A stretch of DNA of 64,000 nt. Source: a virus. The stretch lies in IMG/VR virus record IMGVR_UViG_3300033233_000020, positions 31,071 to 95,070 of that record; one strand, given 5' to 3'. Under the pieces are notes generated by a model. That model was given only the letters and a program-made list of their open reading frames with translations, was not told the DNA's origin and did not search any database. The translations under genes and the position numbers were made by a program. Every line of letters begins with the position of its first letter. The first letter of the stretch is position 1. Shown in pieces: positions 41,458 to 49,700 of the stretch.

Positions 41458-41683
41458 TCAATTTAAGTTTGAAAAGACTGACAGCAATTCAACACTTACT
41501 CTTGAAGTAGGTGCTGATGGTTGCCAAGAGATTGTAGATGAGTTTATTCGTTTTATGCGTGGATGTAGCTTTATAGATGTAAACATCTATGACGCTATGG
41601 AAAATGCAGTCGAAGAACACACTGCTTATCAAAAGCACATTAACCAAGCTGCCAAGCTTGGTCTTCATGTACCAGGTGAATAA
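41444..41683 (+). CDS. Small unrecognised protein
   Basis: 79 residues from ATG 41444 (MTTFNQFKFEKTDSNSTLTL), beta-alpha-alpha. Preferred over a longer frame that overlaps the preceding gene. A family 2 hairpin follows. Function unknown. Confidence 0.65.
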   Translation: MTTFNQFKFEKTDSNSTLTLEVGADGCQEIVDEFIRFMRGCSFIDVNIYDAMENAVEEHTAYQKHINQAAKLGLHVPGE

Positions 41684-41693
41684 GTAAGTCGTC

Positions 41694-41720
41694 ACGTCCT
41701 AGGCAAGACGTAAAACTACC
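41694..41720 (+). repeat. Dispersed leader hairpin family 2, copy 6
   Basis: ACGTC-CTAGGCAA-GACGT then AAAACTACC: same stem, variant loop and tail. It lies 23 bases before ATG 41744. Confidence 0.7.
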
Positions 41721-41743
41721 TACCACCCATCTCTGACTTAATT

Positions 41744-42847
41744 ATGACAACCACTCCGGTTGATATGATGAGTAAAGCTTGGATCGATAAGATCGAAGCT
41801 GAAACAAAACCCTCTGAACAAACCTTTAACACATCTAAGAAAATGGCTGTAAAGAAAACTTCTTCTTCCTTGGCTACACGTGGACTGGATTCATTCCTTG
41901 CTTTTCAATCCAAAGAATTTATTTCAGGTTACCAAAACCTCGTCACCCTCCAGCCCCTTAACAAATCCAAGACACGAGGTTGGTTCGTGCGGAACTCAGA
42001 CCTTGACACTTGCGGATGGAGTGCCACTGACAATCAATTTGCTAAAGGTTCAGTTCTCTGGAACTACAAGCAAACTTTTGGTATGGCTCCCAATACTTCA
42101 GTGGAAGAAGGACTCAATTTCACTGAGCCTCGTTTACAAATCCTTTTGCGTTCCCCACTTATGGTTGAGGAAGCTACAGGGATGAGGCAAACGATTGGTA
42201 CGTTTGACAATCCTGATGTCAAAGAACTATGGGATGCAGACAAGCTAGCTGCTGATCTTGCCAACAGCAAAGGCGAGATGTACAAACGTAAGTACAGTGT
42301 ACGTACAAAGTACTTGGTGTACATTCTTACCGAAGACAATGCACGTGCCCACAAGATTCCAATGGTACTTACCTTGAAGGGATTGAATGGCACTGATGTA
42401 TCAGAGAAGGTAAAGCTGTACGAAAAAGAAATGTCTAAGTGTTTGAGCAAGGCGCTGGACTCTGAGATCCCTCTAGCATTTAACGAAAAGTTTTATGCCA
42501 CTACTGTGTTTGCTCCCGTACTTGCTAACGAGATGCGTGGTGCCAACAATGTAGAGATCTGTGCTATTGAATCGTTTGACATTCCAGAATACACCGATCA
42601 AGCAACTGCTGTTGAATCGTTGAGCCGTATGTCAATTCCAGACGAAGATCGTGCTTCTACCTGGAAGTATCAAGAAATGTTCAATGATTACATAAATCAA
42701 CATTCACGGCAAGATGCTGAAAAGCTAGGTGGTGCCTATGGTATCAAGCCTGGCGTACAGATTCTTCCTGCAAATCGTGGCGAAGCAGTTGATGTAAAAG
42801 CATTGCCTGCTCGTGATGAAACTACAGGTGAGGATTTTTCTCTCTGA
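41744..42847 (+). CDS. Large unrecognised early protein, possibly DUF5895-like
   Basis: 367 residues, preceded by a family 2 hairpin and followed by a terminator. GWFVRNSDLDTCGWSATDNQ near 79-98 recalls cyanobacterial proteins of the DUF5895 kind, but I am not sure of the match. The rest is mixed alpha/beta without catalytic signatures. Position after the SSB and polymerase suggests a replication or early accessory role. Confidence 0.7.
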   Translation: MTTTPVDMMSKAWIDKIEAETKPSEQTFNTSKKMAVKKTSSSLATRGLDSFLAFQSKEFISGYQNLVTLQPLNKSKTRGWFVRNSDLDTCGWSATDNQFAKGSVLWNYKQTFGMAPNTSVEEGLNFTEPRLQILLRSPLMVEEATGMRQTIGTFDNPDVKELWDADKLAADLANSKGEMYKRKYSVRTKYLVYILTEDNARAHKIPMVLTLKGLNGTDVSEKVKLYEKEMSKCLSKALDSEIPLAFNEKFYATTVFAPVLANEMRGANNVEICAIESFDIPEYTDQATAVESLSRMSIPDEDRASTWKYQEMFNDYINQHSRQDAEKLGGAYGIKPGVQILPANRGEAVDVKALPARDETTGEDFSL

Positions 42848-42870
42848 GTTAAGACTCTGAGGTAGATATT

Positions 42871-42898
42871 GGGCCAGGCGTCAAGCTTGGCCCTTTAC
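42871..42898 (+). terminator. Rho-independent terminator
   Basis: GGGCCA and TGGCCC pair around an 11-base loop, followed by TTTACTTT. The remaining 240 bases up to 43138 hold no convincing gene, only AT-rich leader with TTGCAATTCTC-type short repeats. Confidence 0.7.
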
Positions 42899-43138
42899 TT
42901 TCCAAAAGTATTTTCTTCATCAATCCACATATGACTCCCTGCCTTTGTGTTGCAACTGTCAACAACAGAATTGCAATCTCTCGCAATTAACTTACGGAGT
43001 TGCATTCGTTAATCATTCGTTGAGTTTTTTCTTTCCAAAACAAATCATTAATGCTTGGAGCTAGCTCCATACCATCAAACACACCACTGGATTCTTCCAT
43101 TGGTTTTAAGCAATCAATTCATTCTACCTAAAACAATC

Positions 43139-44104
43139 ATGTCTACACAACTGCTTGAACTTAATGCAGCGCAAACTTTAATTTACAATCGCAGTAATTT
43201 ACGTCGTGCTGTCAAAGATTTTGATGATACGGAAATCGCCGGCATTAGCTTGCGAGATAATCTTGTGGTTGTGGTTCGTACTGATGGTAGTGAGCAAATT
43301 TACCCACGGAAAATAGTTGTTGCTGCCTACCAGGAATACACGAGCCGTCTTAAACATTTCTTTTCTTACCTTGGACCTAACTACCGTGGACCATCGATCT
43401 GGCACAACAACGGCTACGTACTCTTCAAGGGATGGACATACGGCCATGCCCTTGGACACATTACTGCTAATGCAAAACTACAAGCGTCGTGGGCCGATAA
43501 GTTTATCCATATCAATGATCAAACAAAACTGGAGGCGTTACTACAATCAGAACATACGGACATTGGGTATCTCATTGCCCCTGAAGGCTTCCGTCATATG
43601 CAATCAATTGAACTCGGCTCTGCTCTTAATGATTCTCCAGGTGATGACGCTGAGTCACAAGCTGAGAATGATAAGCCTAAAGAATATGCGCCGTATTGCT
43701 CATGCGGATCGTTCAAGAAACAACTAAATAATTTAGTTAATTTCCAACAGGAGATTCTTGGGTACAGGCCGACATGTATCCACATGACCTGGCTGCACAA
43801 GTACAGAGCCCTTCTCTCTGAGCGGTCTAGGGTCAGGACAGAGGTGCGTGGCGGTGCAGCGGTAAAGTGTGTAGCATGGGCTTACGCCCCGCCTGAAGAC
43901 CACATCAGCAAGGGACGCTTTGTTCTATTGCATACCAACTCAGGATCTATGGCACCCATCAGCCACTGGCGTTCCTACAAATCAAACGAGGTGTTTACTG
44001 AAGAACATGCATGGGATCTATTCTTTAATATGCTTGAGGCTGACTATGTACCATTCCCTTTGACATCCTTGCCCCAACTATCTTCTGCGCTTAAGAAAAA
44101 ATGA
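43139..44104 (+). CDS. SWIM-zinc-finger protein
   Basis: 321 residues from ATG 43139 (a TTG at 43055 is less likely). Residues 190-226 contain CSCGSFKKQ and, 25 residues later, CIHMTWL: the CxC...CxH pattern of SWIM zinc fingers, which bind DNA or protein. The N-terminal 150 residues contain beta strands and a Trp-rich part; the C-terminus is Ser/Lys-rich. Likely nucleic-acid-binding; exact role unknown. Overlaps the next gene by four bases. Confidence 0.7.
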   Translation: MSTQLLELNAAQTLIYNRSNLRRAVKDFDDTEIAGISLRDNLVVVVRTDGSEQIYPRKIVVAAYQEYTSRLKHFFSYLGPNYRGPSIWHNNGYVLFKGWTYGHALGHITANAKLQASWADKFIHINDQTKLEALLQSEHTDIGYLIAPEGFRHMQSIELGSALNDSPGDDAESQAENDKPKEYAPYCSCGSFKKQLNNLVNFQQEILGYRPTCIHMTWLHKYRALLSERSRVRTEVRGGAAVKCVAWAYAPPEDHISKGRFVLLHTNSGSMAPISHWRSYKSNEVFTEEHAWDLFFNMLEADYVPFPLTSLPQLSSALKKK

Positions 44105-44319
44105 CTGACACCTTTGACCCAGCTAGTTGGGTATACAAGTTACACATTGAAGTTATTAATGAAGAAGACGGATCTGCTACCATTCAAATTGAATGGGATG
44201 AAACAGATTCTGAGCTTGACTATTGGAATAGCTTAGGTAAAGAAGGGCAAGAAAAATTTATTATAGATGCTCTTTATGCTTCATTTGAAAACCTTGGACT
44301 CACTACCAATGACACTTGA
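44101..44319 (+). CDS. Small acidic protein
   Basis: 72 residues (YKLHIEVINEEDGSATIQIE, WDETDSELDYWNSLG), acidic, beta then alpha. Overlaps both neighbours. No domain recognised. Confidence 0.65.
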   Translation: MTDTFDPASWVYKLHIEVINEEDGSATIQIEWDETDSELDYWNSLGKEGQEKFIIDALYASFENLGLTTNDT

Positions 44320-44638
44320 CACCTACGGATTACCAGAAGAAGAGTACCTTTCTGTCTTTGAAGAAAAAGCTGAGTTTGCTTGTAAAGCATTGAATATTGT
44401 ATTGAAGGTAGCAAAAAGTCAAAACATAGATCTTAGTCTTAAATTGTTTTGGGATTTGTACCAGGAGATTGGCTATGCAACAGATGATGCATGCCGTGTA
44501 AAACAAAAACAAGAAGACCCTGAAGCACTTGAAGCGCGTAGTTATTCATCAAGTACTTATCCCACAACGGCTGCAGTTTTTGCTGAGGTGCAAAAACTAG
44601 AAAAGTTAATACAATCTGTTATCGAATCAAAAGAATAA
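44309..44638 (+). CDS. Helical unrecognised protein
   Basis: 109 residues from ATG 44309 (MTLDTYGLPEEEYLSVFEEK). Helical with a Ser/Tyr-rich linker. A family 2 hairpin begins four bases after the stop. No domain recognised. Confidence 0.65.
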   Translation: MTLDTYGLPEEEYLSVFEEKAEFACKALNIVLKVAKSQNIDLSLKLFWDLYQEIGYATDDACRVKQKQEDPEALEARSYSSSTYPTTAAVFAEVQKLEKLIQSVIESKE

Positions 44639-44642
44639 AGTA

Positions 44643-44669
44643 ACGTCCTAGGTATGACGTAAAACTACC
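44643..44669 (+). repeat. Dispersed leader hairpin family 2, copy 7
   Basis: ACGTC-CTAGGTAT-GACGT then AAAACTACC, the same tail variant as copy 6. It lies 24 bases before ATG 44694. Confidence 0.7.
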
Positions 44670-44693
44670 CATCACCACACAACAACACACATC

Positions 44694-44816
44694 ATGTTTG
44701 AATTTCTTACCACTGTTATTGCACCAAAAGTTATTCAAGTTTTTACTGAGCTTGCATGGGCAGCATGCGCAGCACTACTGGTCTATACAGTAAACAAAGT
44801 ATGGAAGGCTGTATGA
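44694..44816 (+). CDS. 40-residue membrane peptide
   Basis: MFEFLTTVIAPKVIQVFTEL, then a hydrophobic segment (AWAACAALLVYTV) and a basic end. Overlaps the next gene by four bases (ATGA). A family 2 leader hairpin supports it as real. Function unknown; a holin-like or host-membrane effector is possible. Confidence 0.6.
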   Translation: MFEFLTTVIAPKVIQVFTELAWAACAALLVYTVNKVWKAV

Positions 44817-45094
44817 AATATGTACAAACAATTAAATCAATCATGGTTTATCCGGAAGGGGAGCCCTGGTTTCATGAGTCTGCTACCGAGGTATCTCTTG
44901 AGGATGAGGGCGGTGGCTATTATGTAGTACTTACTCAATGTCCCGATAGTCCAGAACCTGCTCAGGTTCGCTTAGACCCTGAGGAATTAGATGCAGTCTA
45001 CTGTGCAGCTAAGCAACTATTAAATTCAACACAACACAACAATGACAACCTCCCAACTTACACAGGCGAACTTAAACAAGCTAAATGTTCTTAA
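44813..45094 (+). CDS. Small acidic protein
   Basis: 93 residues from ATG 44813 (MKYVQTIKSIMVYPEGEPWF). Beta-rich then helical (LDPEELDAVYCAAKQLLN). Overlaps the following Gp157-like gene by 53 bases. No domain recognised. Confidence 0.65.
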   Translation: MKYVQTIKSIMVYPEGEPWFHESATEVSLEDEGGGYYVVLTQCPDSPEPAQVRLDPEELDAVYCAAKQLLNSTQHNNDNLPTYTGELKQAKCS

Positions 45095-45761
45095 ACTGTA
45101 TGAGCACTATGTTGCTATCGAAAGGTCTCTGCCTCTTCTCACTCCAGAGTCGCAAGACCTGGCGCAATCTGAATTGGAGCAGTGCCTGGCGCTACGTTCG
45201 GAAAAGATTGATCGTCTTTACTACGCATGGGCGCACCACGAGGATGCAGTAGAACGTGCTAAGAAAGAACAAGAGCTTCTTGCAGCAGCAAGGAAGCACC
45301 ATGAATCTCAAGTCACACAGATCAAAGCACTGATCAACTGGCTGAGGAGGTCAGCACCTATTGATGGCAACAAGATCAAAGGTAAAGACTATGAGTTCAC
45401 CTTAAGCAAAAAGAAAACACCTACGGTACTAGTGTCTTCTGAGGTCCAGGATTGGACGGAGGAGGAGCAACAAAAATACTGTATTATCGAAACAGTTACT
45501 ACAACCAAACATACTGTGGTAACTTCAATTGATGGGAAGGTTCTTGAAGAAGATACCAAACCATCGATCAAGACTGAAACCATCCCTAATCTCAATGCCC
45601 TCCTCAATGCTTATCAAAAAGGACAACACATCCCATCCGGTGTCAAGATCCAACAAGACTACAACATCAGGAGAGCGCGAATCTTGGTCAAGCGATCAGT
45701 GGAGTTATCTCCATCCGCATATCCAAGCGAGTTTTTATCAGAACCTGATCCCGCCTTCTGA
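45042..45761 (+). CDS. Siphovirus Gp157-like protein
   Basis: 239 residues. A long N-terminal coiled coil (about 10-110, KLYEHYVAIERSLPLL, KIDRLYYAWAHHEDAVERAK) precedes a short beta region (KDYEFTLSKKKTPTVLV) and a late LLNAYQKGQHIPSGVKIQ. This order matches the Gp157 family, linked with host nuclease inhibition or phage resistance in some phages. The C-terminus overlaps the next gene by 155 bases. Confidence 0.6.
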   Translation: MTTSQLTQANLNKLNVLKLYEHYVAIERSLPLLTPESQDLAQSELEQCLALRSEKIDRLYYAWAHHEDAVERAKKEQELLAAARKHHESQVTQIKALINWLRRSAPIDGNKIKGKDYEFTLSKKKTPTVLVSSEVQDWTEEEQQKYCIIETVTTTKHTVVTSIDGKVLEEDTKPSIKTETIPNLNALLNAYQKGQHIPSGVKIQQDYNIRRARILVKRSVELSPSAYPSEFLSEPDPAF

Positions 45762-46002
45762 CCTGGATGACGCACATATCTTGTGCCGTTGCCATGAGCA
45801 GGCCATTGCAGACTTCCAGATGCAAATCGAAATGATTGAACTGGAACTTGCAATGCTTACTGATGATGGTGACGTGCTCCCATACAATGAGAGTAAGGCA
45901 CAAGAGTTAGAGGAACGCAAGCTTAAGTTAATGACAGGCAAACGCTTTCAAACTAATGCACGTAATGCCTACTGGTATTACCTGATGAAAGCTAAAAACT
46001 GA
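45607..46002 (+). CDS. Coiled-coil protein overlapping the Gp157-like gene
   Basis: 131 residues from ATG 45607. Residues 60-125 form a charged helix (MQIEMIELELAMLTDDGDVL, KAQELEERKLKLM). The first 51 codons share DNA with the preceding gene; other starts within the overlap are possible. No domain recognised. Confidence 0.6.
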   Translation: MLIKKDNTSHPVSRSNKTTTSGERESWSSDQWSYLHPHIQASFYQNLIPPSDLDDAHILCRCHEQAIADFQMQIEMIELELAMLTDDGDVLPYNESKAQELEERKLKLMTGKRFQTNARNAYWYYLMKAKN

Positions 46003-46035
46003 TAGCTGTAAACTTAAGTAAAGACAAAGGGTTCC

Positions 46036-46299
46036 ATGACTGAAGATAATCAGCTTATCAATTTGATTGCTGGTTTTACCAGTGGTGGAACTCCTTTACA
46101 AGCAACAGTAGGTAGTAAGGCTGAGTGGATGGTAACCATCTTGACAGCATCCATGCTGGCAAATGAAACGCTAGCAGCATCCATGGTTCCAGAAGAGATG
46201 GTGGATGCTGCCATCAACTATATGAATGTAATACAAGAGCGCCTCTCGTACTACGAAGGTGCTAAGCTGCATTCCCTTGAACGTCTGTTAAACAACTGA
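46036..46299 (+). CDS. Small helical protein
   Basis: 87 residues (KAEWMVTILTASMLANETLA, EMVDAAINYMNVIQERLSYY), a helical protein with no membrane segment. No domain recognised. Confidence 0.65.
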   Translation: MTEDNQLINLIAGFTSGGTPLQATVGSKAEWMVTILTASMLANETLAASMVPEEMVDAAINYMNVIQERLSYYEGAKLHSLERLLNN

Positions 46300-46348
46300 C
46301 CAAGTCCAAGCATTGGTGCTAAGGTACCTATGTTCTTACTCTCCAATA

Positions 46349-46549
46349 ATGGAACCGATCCCCACTCCAACCATCACAGTTTCTTTTGCAATAGATCTTG
46401 AATTAAAGTACGATCCTTTTAAAGGCAAGTCTCCCGTGCAGTTTGCTGCCTTGGTAGAAGATGATCTACATGATGCATTGATGGACTTTCGTCCTGAAAC
46501 CCTTAGCGCATACACCTCAATCACTGCAATCAACGAAGACAATGTCTGA
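46349..46549 (+). CDS. Small beta-rich protein
   Basis: 66 residues from ATG 46349 (MEPIPTPTITVSFAIDLELK). Alternating strands then a helix. Overlaps the next gene by eight bases. No domain recognised. Confidence 0.6.
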   Translation: MEPIPTPTITVSFAIDLELKYDPFKGKSPVQFAALVEDDLHDALMDFRPETLSAYTSITAINEDNV

Positions 46550-46784
46550 TCACAACCAAGGCAGCACTCTATTTGATTGGGATGTAAAAAAAGAGCAGCG
46601 CAAAGCTGACTTTATGGAACACCTTTTTGATGTCTATAAGCCTAGTAACAATTGCTACACAGGTTTGTGGCAAAAGTTTTGCATGGGTGAAGCAGGTGAG
46701 TACTGCAAGAACATGTACTACGAGCAACTAGAAGCTATCCAAAACTACTTGGAAACAATTGAAGTCAAAGAAGTAAATGAGTGA
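46542..46784 (+). CDS. Small unrecognised protein
   Basis: 80 residues (MSDHNQGSTLFDWDVKKEQR), charged, helical, with three Cys. Overlaps both neighbours by eight bases. No domain recognised. Confidence 0.65.
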   Translation: MSDHNQGSTLFDWDVKKEQRKADFMEHLFDVYKPSNNCYTGLWQKFCMGEAGEYCKNMYYEQLEAIQNYLETIEVKEVNE

Positions 46785-47016
46785 AGAAACTAATAAATCT
46801 CAACGTCCTAACTGGATATGCGATCCGTGTGGGCAACTATACGGCAGGTGGTACCAGGGGAATTACAGTGGACCATTGAAGCATTGCGCTACATATCACA
46901 ATGGAACATGTGATATCTGTTTAGACAAAACATCAGTTACAGAACCACGGGACTACGGTCACGTGGTTCGTGATTGGAAATACAGATACGAGGTAGATAG
47001 TAAGCGAAGCCAGTAA
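46777..47016 (+). CDS. Zinc-ribbon phage protein
   Basis: 79 residues with CDPC (about 15-18), LKHCATYH (34-41) and CDIC (46-49), then the W-rich RDYGHVVRDWKY. This Cys/His arrangement is of a kind frequent in phage proteins of unknown function. It may bind nucleic acid. Last plus gene of the early block. Confidence 0.7.
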   Translation: MSEETNKSQRPNWICDPCGQLYGRWYQGNYSGPLKHCATYHNGTCDICLDKTSVTEPRDYGHVVRDWKYRYEVDSKRSQ

Positions 47017-47020
47017 ATAT

Positions 47021-47365
47021 TTAATTGCCAGCAGCAATTGAAAACAATACGGTTGCTGTAGTACCGCCTGTTTCAGAAACAAAAATAGGTTGAATATACT
47101 TTACAGGATGATTAGCTGTGTTGTAATGAAAAGTTCCGTTTGCAGTAATAGTCTGGTTAGCAATTATCTTTGACCAGTTTGTGCCATCAATTGAACCGTT
47201 TAACGCCACAACCACGTTAGTGTTAATGTCTGCTACCGTAGCAAACAAACTAAAGTTCTTTGAGACAATAGAAGGCGGCAAGTAAACAGATGTGGACTCG
47301 CCAGAAGCAGGCGCTGATAATACAGGATAGTTATTGAAAAGAATATCTGGAGGACGTACTGACAT
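47021..47365 (-). CDS. Beta-sandwich structural protein candidate
   Basis: 114 residues, nearly all short strands rich in Thr, Val, Asn and Ser (FSLFATVADINTNVVVALNG, SIDGTNWSKI). Similar composition to discoidin-like or fibre domains. It points against the early block and may be a late virion gene. Function inferred. Confidence 0.65.
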   Translation of the reverse strand: MSVRPPDILFNNYPVLSAPASGESTSVYLPPSIVSKNFSLFATVADINTNVVVALNGSIDGTNWSKIIANQTITANGTFHYNTANHPVKYIQPIFVSETGGTTATVLFSIAAGN

Positions 47366-47456
47366 ACTTTTGTTTTTTCTGTTTTAATTTTACTGCATAA
47401 AACTATAGCCAACCTTCAATCAACTCCTGATAAACTAGAAGTATTGATACGGCGTT
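47366..47456. promoter_or_regulatory. Divergent intergenic region
   Basis: AT-rich gap between a minus gene and a plus gene. It contains TTTTGTTTTTTC near the minus start and AAACTATAGCC and GATAAACTAG on the way to the plus ATG; these are candidate -10 boxes only. Confidence 0.4.
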
Positions 47457-48017
47457 ATGTACACAGCATATCCAACGCAACCACCCCAGATGGGGGTTGA
47501 GTCACCCCAGGCTGGTGTAGTACCAGAGCCTCAGGCCAAGCCTAAAGGTCCTGCTAAATCAAAAGCTAATGGCGACATAGGTGCTTTTATACAACAGTGC
47601 ATTAGTCTTTGTTCTTACCTAAAAGAACTGGAGACTCAATCTCATTTGATTCATTTGAATTATGAGGGATCAAACTTCTTGGGTGTTCATGCATTCTTAA
47701 AAGAACAATACGAAGCACACCTTGAGCAGTTCGATACAGTTGCTGAATTTATTCGCAGCATGGATTACATGATGCCAATGTGTGGCTCTGGACTCAGAGA
47801 CTCAGCACCTGTCATGCAATCAGTAACCTCGTATAAAGGTACTGACATGCTTGGTGTGTATTACAAGAACCTTGAAGAGCTAGGTATGAAAGCTAAGAAG
47901 CTAGAAGCCGTAGCTGAGAAAGTGCATGCTATTGACATCCAGAACTATATGGCTGACCTTGTGGGCCAGGCATTTAAGGCGGCTTGGCAAATCAAAGCGA
48001 CGTTGCGGAATAGCTGA
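47457..48017 (+). CDS. Dps-like ferritin-family protein
   Basis: 186 residues. The stretch at 66-101 aligns with the E. coli Dps ferroxidase region AHWN...NF.AVH...D...AER: ours has IHLNYEGSNFLGVHAFL, QFDTVAEFIRSM. Ligand positions H66, H78, D93 and E97 are kept, but the Asp equivalent to Dps D67 is Lys82, so the iron site may be altered. A Lys-rich disordered N-terminus (KPKGPAKSKANG) resembles the DNA-binding tail of Dps. Expected role: iron/peroxide handling or DNA compaction. Overlaps the next gene by one base. Confidence 0.75.
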   Translation: MYTAYPTQPPQMGVESPQAGVVPEPQAKPKGPAKSKANGDIGAFIQQCISLCSYLKELETQSHLIHLNYEGSNFLGVHAFLKEQYEAHLEQFDTVAEFIRSMDYMMPMCGSGLRDSAPVMQSVTSYKGTDMLGVYYKNLEELGMKAKKLEAVAEKVHAIDIQNYMADLVGQAFKAAWQIKATLRNS

Positions 48018-48889
48018 TGGGAGATTTTTTTCAACAATTTTTAAACACAGCAAGAGCTAAATACAAAGAAGCGGATAAGGCTGCGGGTGGTTGGCTGCCA
48101 GGAGGCGGTGTTGCGTCTCCTTTAACGCAAGCAAAACAAGAGGGAGAACGTAATATGGCTAATCAAATCCGGCAGCAATCCCAACAATATGTCGGTCAAC
48201 CAGGGCGGCTTGCTGGTAAAGGACAACTTTCAAATGTCGTTAGAGCTACTACACAAGCAGGTACCAATCCAGTTTCAGTTGCTTTAGGCGATCCAAAAGC
48301 AGTTGAAAAAGTAAGTCAATATTATGCGCAATATCCGGAGATGCAAAATGAATTTGATCTTAATACAAATATGTTCTTGCGTTATCTCTCAGGTACCGGA
48401 GCGGATGGCTTAAAAGTTGCACCAGATGTGGGCAAACAATTGTATTCGGATATTCAAAAACAAGAACAAAAATTCAGAGATCCGCAGTATCGAGAAATGC
48501 AAATTTCTGCTTTTTCGCAAAACCCTGAATACATAAAAGAAAATCTTTTGAAAGGACGTATCCCTGTTTATTACGGTGGCGTATCAGATGCTGTAAGCCC
48601 ACACAAATCCACACTTCCTATTGACAAAGGAGAACGTTGGCAACTTCAAAATTCTTTAGGTGCTCACTGGGCTAATCCTGTTGGAAATAACTATGCGATA
48701 CAAGGAGAAAAATACAATTTTGTTTATGCGCCTATTGCAAAAGGCGGTCGAGAAGACCGTCAAAACATGTCTTTCTTACCAATAACACCAGCAGATATGG
48801 GAAGAAATCTTGTTTCAAAAGGTTTTGGTAATCCTTTTACGTATAACTTAAACGTCAGTCCATCTGGTGACGTAAAAGTTTATCCTTAG
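48017..48889 (+). CDS. Unrecognised protein coupled to the Dps-like gene
   Basis: 290 residues; TGATG overlap with the previous stop. Amphipathic N-terminus (DFFQQFLNTARAKYKEADKA), Gln-rich helical centre and a C-terminal half with short strands. No domain recognised; style resembles the virion-module proteins, so it may be packaged. Confidence 0.7.
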   Translation: MGDFFQQFLNTARAKYKEADKAAGGWLPGGGVASPLTQAKQEGERNMANQIRQQSQQYVGQPGRLAGKGQLSNVVRATTQAGTNPVSVALGDPKAVEKVSQYYAQYPEMQNEFDLNTNMFLRYLSGTGADGLKVAPDVGKQLYSDIQKQEQKFRDPQYREMQISAFSQNPEYIKENLLKGRIPVYYGGVSDAVSPHKSTLPIDKGERWQLQNSLGAHWANPVGNNYAIQGEKYNFVYAPIAKGGREDRQNMSFLPITPADMGRNLVSKGFGNPFTYNLNVSPSGDVKVYP

Positions 48890-49134
48890 TCAGCCCAGTG
48901 CTCAAGCCTATGGCAGTTGCAGCATAGAGGAATACATTTAACCATCTCTTCTTCAATGCGTTTCCATCCATACCCATGATTTACCATGTTGGAGATGTTA
49001 TGGTCTTTATCTCCCAGGTGGTGGAACTCTAAGATGCGGTGATCATCTATGCTGCAGTGCTGACATTTTAAAGTCTTTTTGTACTCAAGAAATTTTTTTC
49101 GATGTGCATCGATACGTTGTTTGACTTTTGACAA
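48886..49134 (-). CDS. HNH endonuclease
   Basis: 82 residues. CQHC, then ILEFHHLGDKDHNISNM, then CIPLCCNCHRLEHW give the Cys pair, HH and N..H arrangement of a compact HNH nuclease with structural zinc. Convergent with its plus-strand neighbour, overlapping by four bases. Probably a homing-type nuclease. Confidence 0.85.
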   Translation of the reverse strand: MSKVKQRIDAHRKKFLEYKKTLKCQHCSIDDHRILEFHHLGDKDHNISNMVNHGYGWKRIEEEMVKCIPLCCNCHRLEHWAD

Positions 49135-49316
49135 CTATTCCAATGCCTTACTACGCCACTAATTATAAATAGATTTGTTATGAAGTAGGTTATGAAAACT
49201 ATTGTTTGGATGCCGGCCACTAGGTCGGCATCTTTAGTTTGGTGTGATGCCTTTTCTCCTAAGGCAAGAGCCCATAGCTTCCACAACTTTTTCAAGCGTT
49301 GACCTTTAGAATGCAT
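49068..49316 (-). CDS. Small conserved cyanophage-type membrane protein
   Basis: 82 residues. RLKKLWKLWALALGEKAS followed by AGIQTIVFITYFITNLFIIS and GVVRHWN. Small proteins of this kind, with a basic Trp-rich start and one TM segment, are common in cyanophages. The last 22 codons overlap the HNH gene. Function unknown. Confidence 0.65.
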   Translation of the reverse strand: MHSKGQRLKKLWKLWALALGEKASHQTKDADLVAGIQTIVFITYFITNLFIISGVVRHWNSCQKSNNVSMHIEKNFLSTKRL

Positions 49317-49342
49317 AGAATAAATACAAGTGCTTTAAGTAT

Positions 49343-49618
49343 ATGCGTCTGCGTCCTGGTTTTGATATCGACATTAATTTAGTAGATGACTACGGTGACA
49401 TCTACGTAGGACCACTTGTAATCTCCTGGTGCAACCAAGGGGATGGTGAACATGGATCCTTTGGTCTTAACTGGAGCGATAAGTGGCACCTGTATATGAC
49501 GTACTATGAACCATGTGATACGTTTACCGGTTCAACCCATGGCTGGCCAGGCTTTGTAGATTGGGAGCTATGTGTATATAACGATCAAGCAAGGTTTATC
49601 AAGATTACAAAAAATTAA
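49343..49618 (+). CDS. Small Trp/Gly-rich protein
   Basis: 91 residues (GPLVISWCNQGDGEHGSFGL, NWSDKWHLYM). Beta-rich with many aromatic residues. Stands alone between opposite-strand genes and a non-coding block. No domain recognised. Confidence 0.65.
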   Translation: MRLRPGFDIDINLVDDYGDIYVGPLVISWCNQGDGEHGSFGLNWSDKWHLYMTYYEPCDTFTGSTHGWPGFVDWELCVYNDQARFIKITKN

Positions 49619-49700
49619 AGCACCTATCACACCTGATAAATATAGCTATGCAACCGTTGACAATCCACAAGATTTCATATCTTTTCTGGGTAATTAAAAA

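Noticed and set aside
42931-42990. Short frame MTPCLCVATVNNR after the terminator
   Set aside because: Nineteen codons, no start signal, no conserved context.
31099-44669. Dispersed repeats as a CRISPR array
   Set aside because: Copies are separated by whole genes of 0.7 to 6 kb, not by short unique spacers, and no cas genes are present.
26666-44669. Family 2 hairpins as Rho-independent terminators
   Set aside because: The stem is only 4-5 bp with an 8-base loop and is followed by TTAAACTGCT, not by a T tract.
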